From positions 1,922,001 to 1,986,000 of the forward strand of contig OY969913.1 of NCBI GenBank assembly GCA_963704515.1: a DNA stretch of 64,000 nt, read 5' to 3'. This document shows positions 1 to 7,464 of the stretch, in pieces; the stretch's first letter is position 1; every line of letters begins with the position of its first letter. The stretch is from VRUE01 sp963704515. GTDB lineage: Bacteria > Actinomycetota > Thermoleophilia > Solirubrobacterales > 70-9. The translations under genes were made by a program, and so were the position numbers. The notes under the pieces are model-generated. The model was not told the DNA's origin. It worked only from the letters and a program-made list of their open reading frames with translations, and did not search any database.

Positions 1-334
1 TGTAGTCGGTGCGGCCGACCAGCCGGCCGAGCGCCGCCTTGAAGAGGTCGCGCAACCCGCGCGGCCCGTAGATCGTCAGCGGCTCCTCCCGCCCGGTCAG
101 GTCGTAGGTCTTCAGCAGCCCCGGCAGGCCGAGCATGTGGTCGGCGTGGAAGTGGGTCAGGTAGATCTCGTCGACCTGGGTCAGCCCCAGCGAGCGCTGC
201 AACTGGCGCTGCGTCCCTTCCCCGCAGTCGAACATCATCCGCTTGCCGCCGCGCACGACCAGCACGCTCGCGGTCGAGCGCCGCGCCGAGGGCACCGACC
301 CGCCGGTGCCGAGAAAGATCGCCGAGAGATCCAT
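1..334 (-). CDS. rnz: Ribonuclease Z, N-terminal part (gene runs off the left edge)
   Basis: The minus strand from ATG at 334 encodes about 111 residues, open at the window edge. It begins MDLSAIFLGTGG and carries the metallo-beta-lactamase zinc motif HFHADH followed by MLGLPGLL, which is typical of RNase Z / tRNase Z. That enzyme cuts the 3' trailer from tRNA precursors using two zinc ions. The CDCGEGTQ-like segment (FDCGEGTQRQ) near residue 40 is also characteristic of the family. A tRNA gene starts only 38 bp upstream on the opposite strand. The C-terminal half, with the remaining metal ligands and exosite, lies outside the window. Confidence 0.93.
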   Translation of the reverse strand, partial: MDLSAIFLGTGGSVPSARRSTASVLVVRGGKRMMFDCGEGTQRQLQRSLGLTQVDEIYLTHFHADHMLGLPGLLKTYDLTGREEPLTIYGPRGLRDLFKAALGRLVGRTDY

Positions 335-372
335 GCGAGCCTGCGAGCTTAGGCAACTAGACTGCGGGGCGA

Positions 373-446
373 GCGCCCGTAGCTCAGCTGGATAGAGCGC
401 CACCCTCCGGAGGTGGAAGTCGCAGGTTCGAATCCTGCCGGGCGCG
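373..446 (+). tRNA. tRNA-Arg, anticodon CCG
   Basis: A complete cloverleaf can be drawn. The acceptor stem is GCGCCCG/CGGGCGC (373-379 with 439-445). The anticodon stem is CCACC/GGTGG around the loop CTCCGGA, giving anticodon CCG, which reads the arginine codon CGG. The T-arm is GCAGG-TTCGAAT-CCTGC at 422-438. The discriminator base is G446 and CCA is not encoded. It lies divergently from rnz. Confidence 0.96.
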
Positions 447-472
447 CTCTCGCCACGCGCCGGGGCGGCGGC

Positions 473-1396
473 TCAGGCGATGTGCCGGAAGCGGGCCGCC
501 CACTCGTCGCGGTCGAACTCCGCCGGCTCGGTCTCGTTGAGGAAGCGCTCGAGGACGGCGATGAAGTGGCCGGGCTGCTCGATCTGTGGCATGTGGCCGA
601 CGTCCTCGAAGATCTCCAGCCGACTGCCCGGCAGGGCGGCGTGGGCGTCTTCGCCGTGGTGGGAGGGGATGATCGGGTCGCGGGCGCCCCAGACGATCAG
701 CACCGGCATCTCCTCGGCGAGGTAGAGGCGGTCGGAGGCCGAGACGCTCTGGCCGCCGGTGCCGATCACCGATCGCAGCGTCGCCAGGAAGGCGCGGCGC
801 CGCAGCGGATCGGAAAGCGAGCCGTAGCCCCGGGCGACCTCGGCGACGTCGGCGGACGGGCGCATGCCGACCGCGGAGAGCGCCCGGCCGAGCGTGCCGC
901 CGGCCGCCTGACCGGCGCGGGCGGTCGCCGAGATGAAGAGGTCGGCGCCCGGCAGAGCCGCGGCGCGCAGCACCGGGCTCACCTCGGGGCCGAGTCCGCC
1001 GCTGGAGACGAGGACCAGGCGCTCGACCATCTCGGGGAACTGGTAGCTGAACTGCATCGCGATGCCGCCGCCCAGCGAGTGGCCGACCAGGGTCGCGCGC
1101 TCGTGGCCGAGGGCAAGCAGCAGGTCGCGCAGGCCGGCGGCGAAGGCGCCCAGCGAATAGTCGCCCGGTCCACCCGCCGATACGCCGTGCCCGGGCAGGT
1201 CCGGGGCGATCACCGTGTGCGAGCGGGCCAGCGGCTCGATCACGTCGCGCCAGTTCTCGCAGCTGCCGGCGATCCCGTGGATCAGCAGCAGAACCGGCCC
1301 CTCGCCGCCGCCCAGGTAGCCGACCTCGCGCCCGTGCAGCTCCAGCGTGCGGAAGCTGACGTCAGTGGGGTGAAGCGGCGTGGTGCGCTTTGCCAC
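473..1396 (-). CDS. Alpha/beta hydrolase-fold protein
   Basis: A 307-residue protein from a GTG start at 1396. The longer ATG-initiated reading frame to 1705 adds an unrelated low-complexity extension that overlaps the divergent gene, so the GTG was preferred. Family features are an oxyanion-hole HG in LIHGIAGS, the nucleophile elbow GHSLGG, the acid in VWGARDP and the catalytic histidine in GHMPQIEQP. These match single-domain hydrolases such as esterases or meta-cleavage-product hydrolases. The substrate cannot be deduced. The last residues are FRHIA. It is transcribed away from the 1473 gene, with a gap of about 76 bp. Confidence 0.88.
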   Translation of the reverse strand: MAKRTTPLHPTDVSFRTLELHGREVGYLGGGEGPVLLLIHGIAGSCENWRDVIEPLARSHTVIAPDLPGHGVSAGGPGDYSLGAFAAGLRDLLLALGHERATLVGHSLGGGIAMQFSYQFPEMVERLVLVSSGGLGPEVSPVLRAAALPGADLFISATARAGQAAGGTLGRALSAVGMRPSADVAEVARGYGSLSDPLRRRAFLATLRSVIGTGGQSVSASDRLYLAEEMPVLIVWGARDPIIPSHHGEDAHAALPGSRLEIFEDVGHMPQIEQPGHFIAVLERFLNETEPAEFDRDEWAARFRHIA

Positions 1397-1472
1397 ACCT
1401 AAACGGTAGCGCGCCCGTCTCCTGGCCCCGCGCTCTCCACTTCCGCCCCCGCTTCCAATACTGTCGCGGCCG

Positions 1473-2189
1473 ATGCCCGACCTGAGGAGAATCCCGCCGC
1501 CCCGCGGAGCGCTGATCGTGATCGCGATCGGGCTGCTGGCGACGGTGGCGGCGGCGCTGCTGACGGCGAATGCGAGCGGCGGCAGCTCGGTCGCGATCGA
1601 ATGGACGGCGCACGCTCCGCTCCCCGACTCGGCCGCGGTGGCGATCCCGGGCGGGGGCTCGATGCGCCTCCAGGACGGCGGCCTGCGGGCAAGCGAAGGC
1701 AACATCGAAGGCGAACGGATCTACCGCGTCACCTCGGTCCTGCGACTCACGTCCGGCTCGGCGGTCGGGCAGGCGCGGGTGCGCTGCCGGATGACCGGCG
1801 GCAAGAACGCCGAACTCGCCCGCACGGTCAACAGCCGCGCCGCCTTCCCCCGCTCGAGCGGCGAATACAACCTGACCAAGCAGGACGTCCCCGGCAGCGT
1901 CGGAGTCAGGCTGCCGATTCACGGAGCCGAATACGCCTCGCTGGAACTGAAAGACGCCTTCGAAGCCTTCACCGAGCTGCCCGGCGTGATCGTCAGCTGG
2001 ATGCCCCACCGGACGCACTCGCAGGAATGGCAGTGGGGGCTGCCCAACGGTCGGCTGCGGCAACCGCTGGACCTCGGCCTCGCCTCCTTCTGGCGCACCG
2101 GCGGAGATCTCGCGGCCCGCGTCTCCTGCACGGTCGAAAACTCGGCCGGCTCGGCGACGGTTCGCACCGCCGGGCAACTGAGCGGATAG
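1473..2189 (+). CDS. Membrane-anchored protein of unknown function
   Basis: 238 residues with one clear N-terminal hydrophobic segment (about residues 13-33, ALIVIAIGLLATVAAALL) preceded by Arg residues, so it is probably a type-II anchored or secreted protein. The rest is predicted extracytoplasmic and rich in beta-prone and Ser/Gly stretches, with two cysteines (in RVRCRM and RVSCTV). I do not recognise the family. It is first in a run with the solute-binding lipoprotein (2 bp after its stop) and the antiporter, so the three are probably co-transcribed. Glutamate is encoded mostly by GAA here, unlike the GAG-rich housekeeping genes nearby. Confidence 0.7.
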   Translation: MPDLRRIPPPRGALIVIAIGLLATVAAALLTANASGGSSVAIEWTAHAPLPDSAAVAIPGGGSMRLQDGGLRASEGNIEGERIYRVTSVLRLTSGSAVGQARVRCRMTGGKNAELARTVNSRAAFPRSSGEYNLTKQDVPGSVGVRLPIHGAEYASLELKDAFEAFTELPGVIVSWMPHRTHSQEWQWGLPNGRLRQPLDLGLASFWRTGGDLAARVSCTVENSAGSATVRTAGQLSG

Positions 2190-2191
2190 CC

Positions 2192-3022
2192 GTGACGCGC
2201 CTCGGCCGGGCGCTGTTCCCGCTCCTCGCCCTTGCCGTGGCGCTGGCGCTCTGCGGCTGCGGCTCGATCTCCGGCTCCGCGGGCGAGTTCAGCCCGGCCC
2301 ACCCCGGCGTGCTGACCGTCGCCACCTCGACCATCCCCACCCCCGGCTTCTGGGAAGGGACGGCCCGCCGGCCCACGGGCGGCTTCGAATACGAGCTGGC
2401 GCGCAAGCTCGCCGAGCGCTTCGGGCTCGGCTCCGTGCGGGTCAAGGTCGTCCACTTCCACCGGATGGTCGCCGGCGAGCTCGGCGGCGCCGACCTCGGC
2501 ATGGCGCTGATTACGCCGACCGACGAACGCGAAGCGGCGCTCGACTTCTCCAGCCCCTACTTCGTCGCCGCGCCGACGATCGTGGTTCGCGCCGGGACCG
2601 AGGTGCCCGACCTGGCGAGCGCCGAGGAACTGCGCTGGGGCGTGGTCCGCTCGACCACTTTCGTCGATACGGTCGCCGAGAGCGTCTCCCCCGAAGCGCC
2701 GACCAAGGCCTACGACGGGCAGCGCGAGCTGCTCGACGCGCTCGAAGCGGGGAAAATCGACGCGGTGCTCTTCGATCTGCCGCTGGCGGTCTCGATCGCC
2801 GAGCACTCGCGCGGCAGGCTCGAAGCGGTCGCGCAGCTGCCCGGTCCCGAGCCGATCGCCGTCGCCCTGCCGAAGGAATCGGACAACGTCGAAGCGGTCG
2901 ACTCGGCCCTGCGCTCCTTCGAAGCCGACGGCACGATCCACGACCTGCTCGAAGAATGGGTCGGCGAAGCGGCGGCCGACGCCGAGCACTCGCTGCCGCT
3001 GCTGAGGACGACGCGGGGATGA
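2192..3022 (+). CDS. Extracellular solute-binding protein, family 3, lipoprotein
   Basis: 276 residues from GTG at 2192, just after the upstream stop. The N-terminus has Arg residues, a hydrophobic stretch and the probable lipobox L-C-G-C near residue 21, so export and lipid anchoring are likely. The remainder has the periplasmic-binding-protein type 3 pattern: GVLTVATS, GGFEYELARKLAERFG, a DLGMALITPTDER segment, LDFSSPYF, and a second lobe with DGQRELLDALEAGKIDAVLFD. Such proteins bind amino acids or other small polar ligands for ABC transporters. No permease or ATPase genes are adjacent, so it may act with distant transporter genes or as a sensor. Its stop overlaps the antiporter start (ATGA). 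Confidence 0.82.
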   Translation: MTRLGRALFPLLALAVALALCGCGSISGSAGEFSPAHPGVLTVATSTIPTPGFWEGTARRPTGGFEYELARKLAERFGLGSVRVKVVHFHRMVAGELGGADLGMALITPTDEREAALDFSSPYFVAAPTIVVRAGTEVPDLASAEELRWGVVRSTTFVDTVAESVSPEAPTKAYDGQRELLDALEAGKIDAVLFDLPLAVSIAEHSRGRLEAVAQLPGPEPIAVALPKESDNVEAVDSALRSFEADGTIHDLLEEWVGEAAADAEHSLPLLRTTRG

Positions 3023-4842
3023 GCGTGGCGCCCTCCCAGCCCCCGCTCGCCTCGATCGCGGTCCACTCGCCGAGCGGCGCCGCCTGGGAGTTCCTGATCC
3101 TCTTCGCCGTGGTGATCGTCGGCCCGCCGCTGATGCAGCGGGCGCGGGCGCCGGGGATCATCGGCCTGCTGCTCGGCGGTTTCGCGATCGGACCTCACGG
3201 ACTCGACCTGATCGGCGCCGGCAACACGACCGTGCCCGAGCTCGGTCAGCTCGGCCTGCTCTACCTGATGTTCGTCGCCGGGGTCGAGCTCGACCTCGGG
3301 CTGGTCCGGGCGCACCGCACCTCGGTGGTCGGCTTCGGCGCGATCACCTTCGCCGTGCCGATGACGCTTGGCGTCGGGGTCGGGGCGGTGCTCGGCTGGG
3401 ATCTGCCGGCCTCGCTGCTGCTCGGCTCGCTGATGGCGTCCCACACGCTGCTGCTCTACCCGACCGCGCGCGGCGCCGGCCTCGCCGCCGACCGCGGCGT
3501 CGCCACGGCGGTCGGCGCCACGGTGCTCACCGACACGACCGCGCTGGTCGTGCTCGCCGCCGTCTCGGGATCGCAGCTGGCGGGCGGCTCGACCGCCTCG
3601 ATCGCCGCCCAGATCGTGGTCGGGCTGGCCGCCCTGCTCGTCTACACGCTCGGCCTGCTGCCGCGCCTGGTCCGGCTCTCCTTCCGCTACCTGGGGACGG
3701 ACAGGATCGTCCGTTACCTGCTGGCGATCGCGGCCTTCCTCTCCGCCGCGGCGCTCTCCGAAAGCTTCGGCATCGAGGGGATCGTCGGTGCCTTCTTCGC
3801 CGGCCTGGCGCTCAACCGGCTGGTGCCCAACGAGGGCCCGCTGATGGAGCGGATCGACTTCTTCGGCTCGGCCGTCTTCGTGCCGGTCTTCCTGGTCTCG
3901 GTCGGGATGCTGCTCGATCCGGCGGTGATGGTCGGCGGCGAGACGCTGAAGCTGGCCGGCCTCTTCATCCTCGCCAGCATCGGCGGCAAGGCGATCGCCT
4001 CGGGCATCGGCCGGCTCGCCTTCGGCTACAGCGGCGCCCAGACCGAGCTGATGCTGGGACTGACCGTGCCGCAGGCCGCGGCGGCGCTGGCGGCGACGAT
4101 CGTCGGCTTCGACATCGGCCTCTTCGACCAGTCGGTGGTCAACGCGGTGCTCGTCCTGATCCTCGCCTCGATCGTCGTCGGCACGCTGCTGGTCGACCGC
4201 GCGGTGCGGCGCGTGCCGGCCCCCGAAGCGAGCGACCGGCTCGGCCGCCGGGTGCTGGTCACCCTGGAGGACCCCGAGCAGGCGCCGCTGCTCTTCGAGT
4301 TGGCGCGGCGCATCGCGGTCGCCGACAACGGCGTCGTGCGCGGCCTGCTCGCCTGCGCCCCGGCCAACGCGGGCGAGCGTCAGGCGCTGCTGGACGAGCT
4401 GAGCGCCGCGGCCTTCGCCGCCGACATCGACGCCGAGCCGCACCTGCTCGTCCATGATTCGCTGCCGGAAGGCGTCGTCAACGCCGCCGCCGCCGAGCGC
4501 GCCTCCCTCGTCCTGGTCGGCCAGCGCCCCGCCGCCGCCTCGGCGTTCGGCACCGCCGGCGAGGCCGTCGCAGCCGCCTCGCCGGCCCCGGTCGCGATCG
4601 TGCTCGGGGACGCCACCCGGGTCGACGCCGTGCGCCTGGCCCAGGCCGACGGTGAGATCGACCCGGCTACGACGTCCCTCGCAGCCGAGCTCGCAACCCG
4701 CCTCGGCGCCGACGGGGCCACCCAAGCTCAACCCTCAGCCCCGGGCGAGCTTCAGGTACTACCCGCACCGTCCTGGGAGTTCCTCGCCGACCCGCCGGAA
4801 CCGCCCCCGGGGGCCGCGGTCCTGGTAGTGCCCGAACCGTAA
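3019..4842 (+). CDS. CPA2-family cation/proton antiporter with C-terminal Usp-like domain
   Basis: 607 residues from ATG at 3019, overlapping the previous stop by 4 nt. About 12 hydrophobic segments fill residues 20-410. Hallmarks of monovalent cation:proton antiporters (KefB/Sll0689-like) include RAPGIIGLLLGGFAIGP near the N-terminus, FVAGVELDLG and VLTDTTALVVLA. Residues about 420-560 (RRVLVTLEDPEQAPLLFELARR onwards) resemble a cytoplasmic universal-stress-protein domain that could sense nucleotides. A proline-rich tail follows. It probably exchanges K+ or Na+ for H+ across the membrane; ion choice cannot be read from the sequence. Confidence 0.88.
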   Translation: MSVAPSQPPLASIAVHSPSGAAWEFLILFAVVIVGPPLMQRARAPGIIGLLLGGFAIGPHGLDLIGAGNTTVPELGQLGLLYLMFVAGVELDLGLVRAHRTSVVGFGAITFAVPMTLGVGVGAVLGWDLPASLLLGSLMASHTLLLYPTARGAGLAADRGVATAVGATVLTDTTALVVLAAVSGSQLAGGSTASIAAQIVVGLAALLVYTLGLLPRLVRLSFRYLGTDRIVRYLLAIAAFLSAAALSESFGIEGIVGAFFAGLALNRLVPNEGPLMERIDFFGSAVFVPVFLVSVGMLLDPAVMVGGETLKLAGLFILASIGGKAIASGIGRLAFGYSGAQTELMLGLTVPQAAAALAATIVGFDIGLFDQSVVNAVLVLILASIVVGTLLVDRAVRRVPAPEASDRLGRRVLVTLEDPEQAPLLFELARRIAVADNGVVRGLLACAPANAGERQALLDELSAAAFAADIDAEPHLLVHDSLPEGVVNAAAAERASLVLVGQRPAAASAFGTAGEAVAAASPAPVAIVLGDATRVDAVRLAQADGEIDPATTSLAAELATRLGADGATQAQPSAPGELQVLPAPSWEFLADPPEPPPGAAVLVVPEP

Positions 4843-4843
4843 A

Positions 4844-4955
4844 GGCGCATCCCGGTTGGGGTGGAGCGTCTTGTACTTTTTCGTCGGGAGCCGCGGGAGC
4901 CAGCCCGACCACGCCACACCGAAAAAGTTAAGCGGAACCCCCACCGGGATGCGCC
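4844..4955. repeat. 112-bp palindromic element between convergent genes
   Basis: The outer arms GGCGCATCCCGGTTGGGGT (4844-4862) and ACCCCCACCGGGATGCGCC (4937-4955) are reverse complements with one mismatch. An inner pair ACTTTTTCG / CGAAAAAGT adds nine perfect pairs, and a third GTCGGG / CCCGAC pair closes the centre. It fills the gap between the stop codons of the antiporter gene and the SRAP gene. It could be a bidirectional terminator, a REP-like element or a small non-autonomous mobile element. No target-site duplication is evident. Confidence 0.75.
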
Positions 4956-4962
4956 CCACCCT

Positions 4963-5757
4963 TCAGGGCGCCAGCAACAACTCCGGCCCCTCGCTGCCTT
5001 TGCCGACCTTGTTCAGCGCCGGGTTGGCCGCGGCGCTCTGCATCCGATCGGCCGCCAGCGGGCCGCACATCGCGACCGCGTCGTCCAGGTCCAACGCCGG
5101 GTTTAGCCAGGCCGCCTCGGCCTCCGGTCCGGGCAGGATCGCCGGCATCCGGTCGTGCACGCGCGCCACGACCTCGTTCGGGGTCGTGGTGACGATCGTG
5201 CAGCTGTAGAGCCAGCCGTCCTCGAAGCCGCGGTCCTCGGGGTCGGTCCACTCCTTGCGGGTGCAGAGGCCGGCGAAGGCGAACGGCTCGCCGCCGTCGA
5301 CGGTGAAGCGCCAGGGCTGGCGCGGCTGCTTGGGATCCTCGGCGACCATCCACTCATAGAAGCCGTCGGCGACGATCAGGCAGCGGTGGCGGAACTTGCC
5401 GACCAGCGGCGAGTACGCGCGGCTGGTCTTCAGGTTCTCGGCCTTGGCGTTGATCATCCGGTAGCCGACCTTGAGGTCCTTGGCCCAGCGCGGCACCAGT
5501 CCCCAGCGCATCGCCCGCGCCTCGCGCTCGCCGCGGGCGGCCTCCTCGGGGTCCGGCGAGGCGCGCACCGTAAGCACTTCTTGGGTGGGCGCAACGTTGT
5601 AGCGGCCCAGCGCCGACTCGGCCTTCTTCGCCCGCTCCGCCGTCGGCGGCGGCGCCTCTCCGGAGCGGTTGCGCTCCAGCGACCGTTCCAGCTCGACCTG
5701 GAAGCGGTCGGCGATCTTCTTCGTGTCCTTGGCCGTAACCGTGAAGCGCCCGCACAT
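4963..5757 (-). CDS. SRAP-domain protein (YedK/HMCES family)
   Basis: 264 residues starting MCGRF, so Cys2 becomes the catalytic N-terminal cysteine after Met removal. Other family motifs are YNVAPTQ, MRWGLVPRW, NAKAENL, the CLIVADGFYEW block and HDRMPAIL with the active-site histidine. SRAP proteins form covalent crosslinks with abasic sites in single-stranded DNA and protect the genome during replication. They are often listed as SOS-associated peptidases. Length is near the family norm. It converges on the antiporter gene through the palindrome. No LexA box could be assigned. Confidence 0.93.
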   Translation of the reverse strand: MCGRFTVTAKDTKKIADRFQVELERSLERNRSGEAPPPTAERAKKAESALGRYNVAPTQEVLTVRASPDPEEAARGEREARAMRWGLVPRWAKDLKVGYRMINAKAENLKTSRAYSPLVGKFRHRCLIVADGFYEWMVAEDPKQPRQPWRFTVDGGEPFAFAGLCTRKEWTDPEDRGFEDGWLYSCTIVTTTPNEVVARVHDRMPAILPGPEAEAAWLNPALDLDDAVAMCGPLAADRMQSAAANPALNKVGKGSEGPELLLAP

Positions 5758-5788
5758 GACGGGCAGACTAGCCGGGTGGCGCGGGGCT

Positions 5789-6196
5789 CTACTTCGGGGC
5801 GATCAGCTCGACGGTCGGGAAATAGGTCCGGTAGCGAGCCGGGTCCCGCGTCAGCAAACGCCGCCCGGTTACGGCCGCGTGGGCGCCGATGAAGAAGTCG
5901 GGAAGCGGAGAGCGTTTGGATCCGCCACGCCGTTTGTAGTCGACGAAGGCCTTGCCGGCCAGAAACGCCGCCTGCCAGGGCGTGTGCTCACGCCGGAAGT
6001 CGTCTTCGGGCAACTCGCGGTCGAGCACCTCGATCCGGGTGTAACGGGCGGACACCTCGGCATAGATGGCCTCGTTGATCACCAGCGGGCCCGCGGCACC
6101 GGCGCGGCGAAGCGCTTCAGTCGACCATACCCCCCAACGGCGATCGCCGGAAAGCACGTCGATGAGGACATTTGAGTCGACGATCGTTGCTCGCAC
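5789..6196 (-). CDS. vapC: PIN-domain ribonuclease toxin VapC
   Basis: 135 residues with the PIN-domain acidic quartet: IVDSNVLID at the N-terminus, a Glu in INEAIYAEV, LPDFFIGAHA near residue 97 and LLTRDPARYRTYFP near the end. This fold uses Mg2+ or Mn2+ to cut RNA, and VapC toxins often target tRNA or rRNA. It lies 21 bp downstream of the AbrB-type antitoxin gene on the same strand, the classical vapBC order. All predicted acidic residues are present, so the toxin appears intact. Confidence 0.92.
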   Translation of the reverse strand: MRATIVDSNVLIDVLSGDRRWGVWSTEALRRAGAAGPLVINEAIYAEVSARYTRIEVLDRELPEDDFRREHTPWQAAFLAGKAFVDYKRRGGSKRSPLPDFFIGAHAAVTGRRLLTRDPARYRTYFPTVELIAPK

Positions 6197-6217
6197 GAGT
6201 GTCTAAGGCCCCGGCGA

Positions 6218-6457
6218 TCAATTCTCTCCCCGGGTCAGGGCCATGATTTCGTCGGTGGAGATCGCGATGTCGCCACCGCTCGCGTTGCGCAAGCGCTCGA
6301 CGATCCGATCTCCGCGGCTCGGACTACCCGGGCGCTTGCGTACCTCCGCCCCGCCATTCCGCTCGACGAACTCGACCTCCGTACCCGGCAACAGCCCGAA
6401 TCGATCTCGAATCTCCTTCGGGATCGTGACCTGGCCCTTGCTGGTGATTTTCGACAT
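6218..6457 (-). CDS. vapB: AbrB/SpoVT-type antitoxin VapB
   Basis: 79 residues beginning MSKITSKGQVTIPKEIRDRFGLLPG, here broken by the reader as SKITSKGQVTIPKEIRDRFG, the swapped-hairpin DNA-binding motif of AbrB/MazE/SpoVT proteins. The C-terminal part (ending MALTRGEN) would wrap around the toxin and block its active site. Such antitoxins also repress their own operon, usually with the toxin. A perfect 10-bp inverted repeat sits immediately upstream. The ATG shares one base with the stop codon of the upstream epimerase gene (TAATG). Confidence 0.92.
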   Translation of the reverse strand: MSKITSKGQVTIPKEIRDRFGLLPGTEVEFVERNGGAEVRKRPGSPSRGDRIVERLRNASGGDIAISTDEIMALTRGEN

Positions 6458-7464
6458 TAAGTAAGAGTAGCACCGGTATTACTCTTACTCGGTCGGGCCT
6501 CCGGGTGGGCGCGGTACCACTCGAGCGTCTCGCGCAGGCCGTCGGCGAGGGAAACTCGGGGGCACCAGCCGGTCAGCTCGCGGAGCTTGGTCGAGTCGAC
6601 GAACTGGCGGTCGATCTCGCCGTCGGGGGTGCCGGCGCCGAGGTACTCGGGCTCGATGCCCGTGCCTGCCGCGGCGGCAATCTGCTCGACGACCTCGCGC
6701 ACGGCGTGCGGGCGCTCGCCGCCGGCGTTGAAGGCCTCCCCCCTCGCCCCCTCGCCGTCGAGCGCGGCCTCGATCGCGAGGTAGGCGGAGACCGCGTCGT
6801 CGACGTGGAGGAAGTCGCGCTCGGGGCTGCCGTCGGAGCGGATCCGCGGCCGGCGCCCGTCGAGCACCGCGATCGTCGTCTCCGGGATCAGGCGGGAGAA
6901 GTTGAGGTCGCCGCCGCCGTAGATGTTGGCGAAGCGGGTCACCGCGAGCGGCAGGCCGTAGGCGTTGGCATAGCTGCGGGCGACGATGTCGGCGGCTGCC
7001 TTGCTGGCGTCATACGGGTAGGCGGCGCGCAGTGGGAAGTCCTCGCGGTAGGGCAGCTCGGGGCTGGTGCCGTAGGCCTTGTCGGAGGAGGCGAAGACGA
7101 CCCGCGAGGTGCCGTGCTCGCGGCAGGCCTCGAAGACGTTCCAGGCCCCGCGCACGTTGACTTCGAGGGTCTCCAGCGGCGACTGGCGGGCAACGCCGAC
7201 GATCGTCTGCGCGGCGAGGTGGAAGACCGCGTCGCAGCCGGCCACCGCCGTGGCGACGGCGTCGGCGTCGCGCAGATCCCCCTCCGCGAGTTCGACCTCG
7301 TCGCGCAGTCCGAGCAGGTCGAGGCCGGAGAGGCGCGGACCGCCGACATCGGCAGTCCGCGGATCGGGCCGGTCGAGCACCCGCACCGCGTCGCCGCGCT
7401 CCAGCAGTGCTCCAACTAGATGCGACGCGACAAACCCATGCGCCCCGGTAACCAGCGACGTCAC
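6457..7464 (-). CDS. NAD-dependent nucleotide-sugar 4,6-dehydratase/epimerase, RfbG-like
   Basis: 335 residues from GTG at 7464, overlapping the stop of the upstream nucleotidyltransferase gene (GTGA). It is an extended short-chain dehydrogenase. The Rossmann motif is VTGAHGFVASHL, and the active site has ASSDKAYG and YPYDASKAAAD (Tyr and Lys of YxxxK). The segment FANIYGGGDLNFSRLIP resembles CDP-glucose 4,6-dehydratases, and the partner gene is RfbF-like, so a CDP-sugar pathway is likely. A GDP- or dTDP-sugar cannot be excluded. The last 10 residues are encoded by the vapBC operator, suggesting the natural 3' end was replaced when vapBC arrived. Confidence 0.85.
   Translation of the reverse strand: MTSLVTGAHGFVASHLVGALLERGDAVRVLDRPDPRTADVGGPRLSGLDLLGLRDEVELAEGDLRDADAVATAVAGCDAVFHLAAQTIVGVARQSPLETLEVNVRGAWNVFEACREHGTSRVVFASSDKAYGTSPELPYREDFPLRAAYPYDASKAAADIVARSYANAYGLPLAVTRFANIYGGGDLNFSRLIPETTIAVLDGRRPRIRSDGSPERDFLHVDDAVSAYLAIEAALDGEGARGEAFNAGGERPHAVREVVEQIAAAAGTGIEPEYLGAGTPDGEIDRQFVDSTKLRELTGWCPRVSLADGLRETLEWYRAHPEARPSKSNTGATLT
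6460..6489 (-). promoter_or_regulatory. Probable vapBC operator (perfect inverted repeat)
   Basis: The half-sites AGTAAGAGTA (6460-6469) and TACTCTTACT (6480-6489) are perfect reverse complements separated by 10 bp. The site ends 2 bp before the vapB start codon, which fits autoregulation by a VapB dimer or VapBC complex. It lies inside the last codons of the upstream epimerase gene. Its AT-rich character contrasts with the surroundings. Confidence 0.75.

Noticed and set aside
1397..1705. N-terminal extension of the alpha/beta hydrolase
   Set aside because: Low-complexity sequence lying over the divergent gene; GTG 1396 gives the normal family length.
2710..4731. 673-codon minus-strand frame opposite the antiporter gene
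   Set aside because: Composition is Arg/Glu/Gln low-complexity, and the opposite strand encodes a clear membrane transporter.
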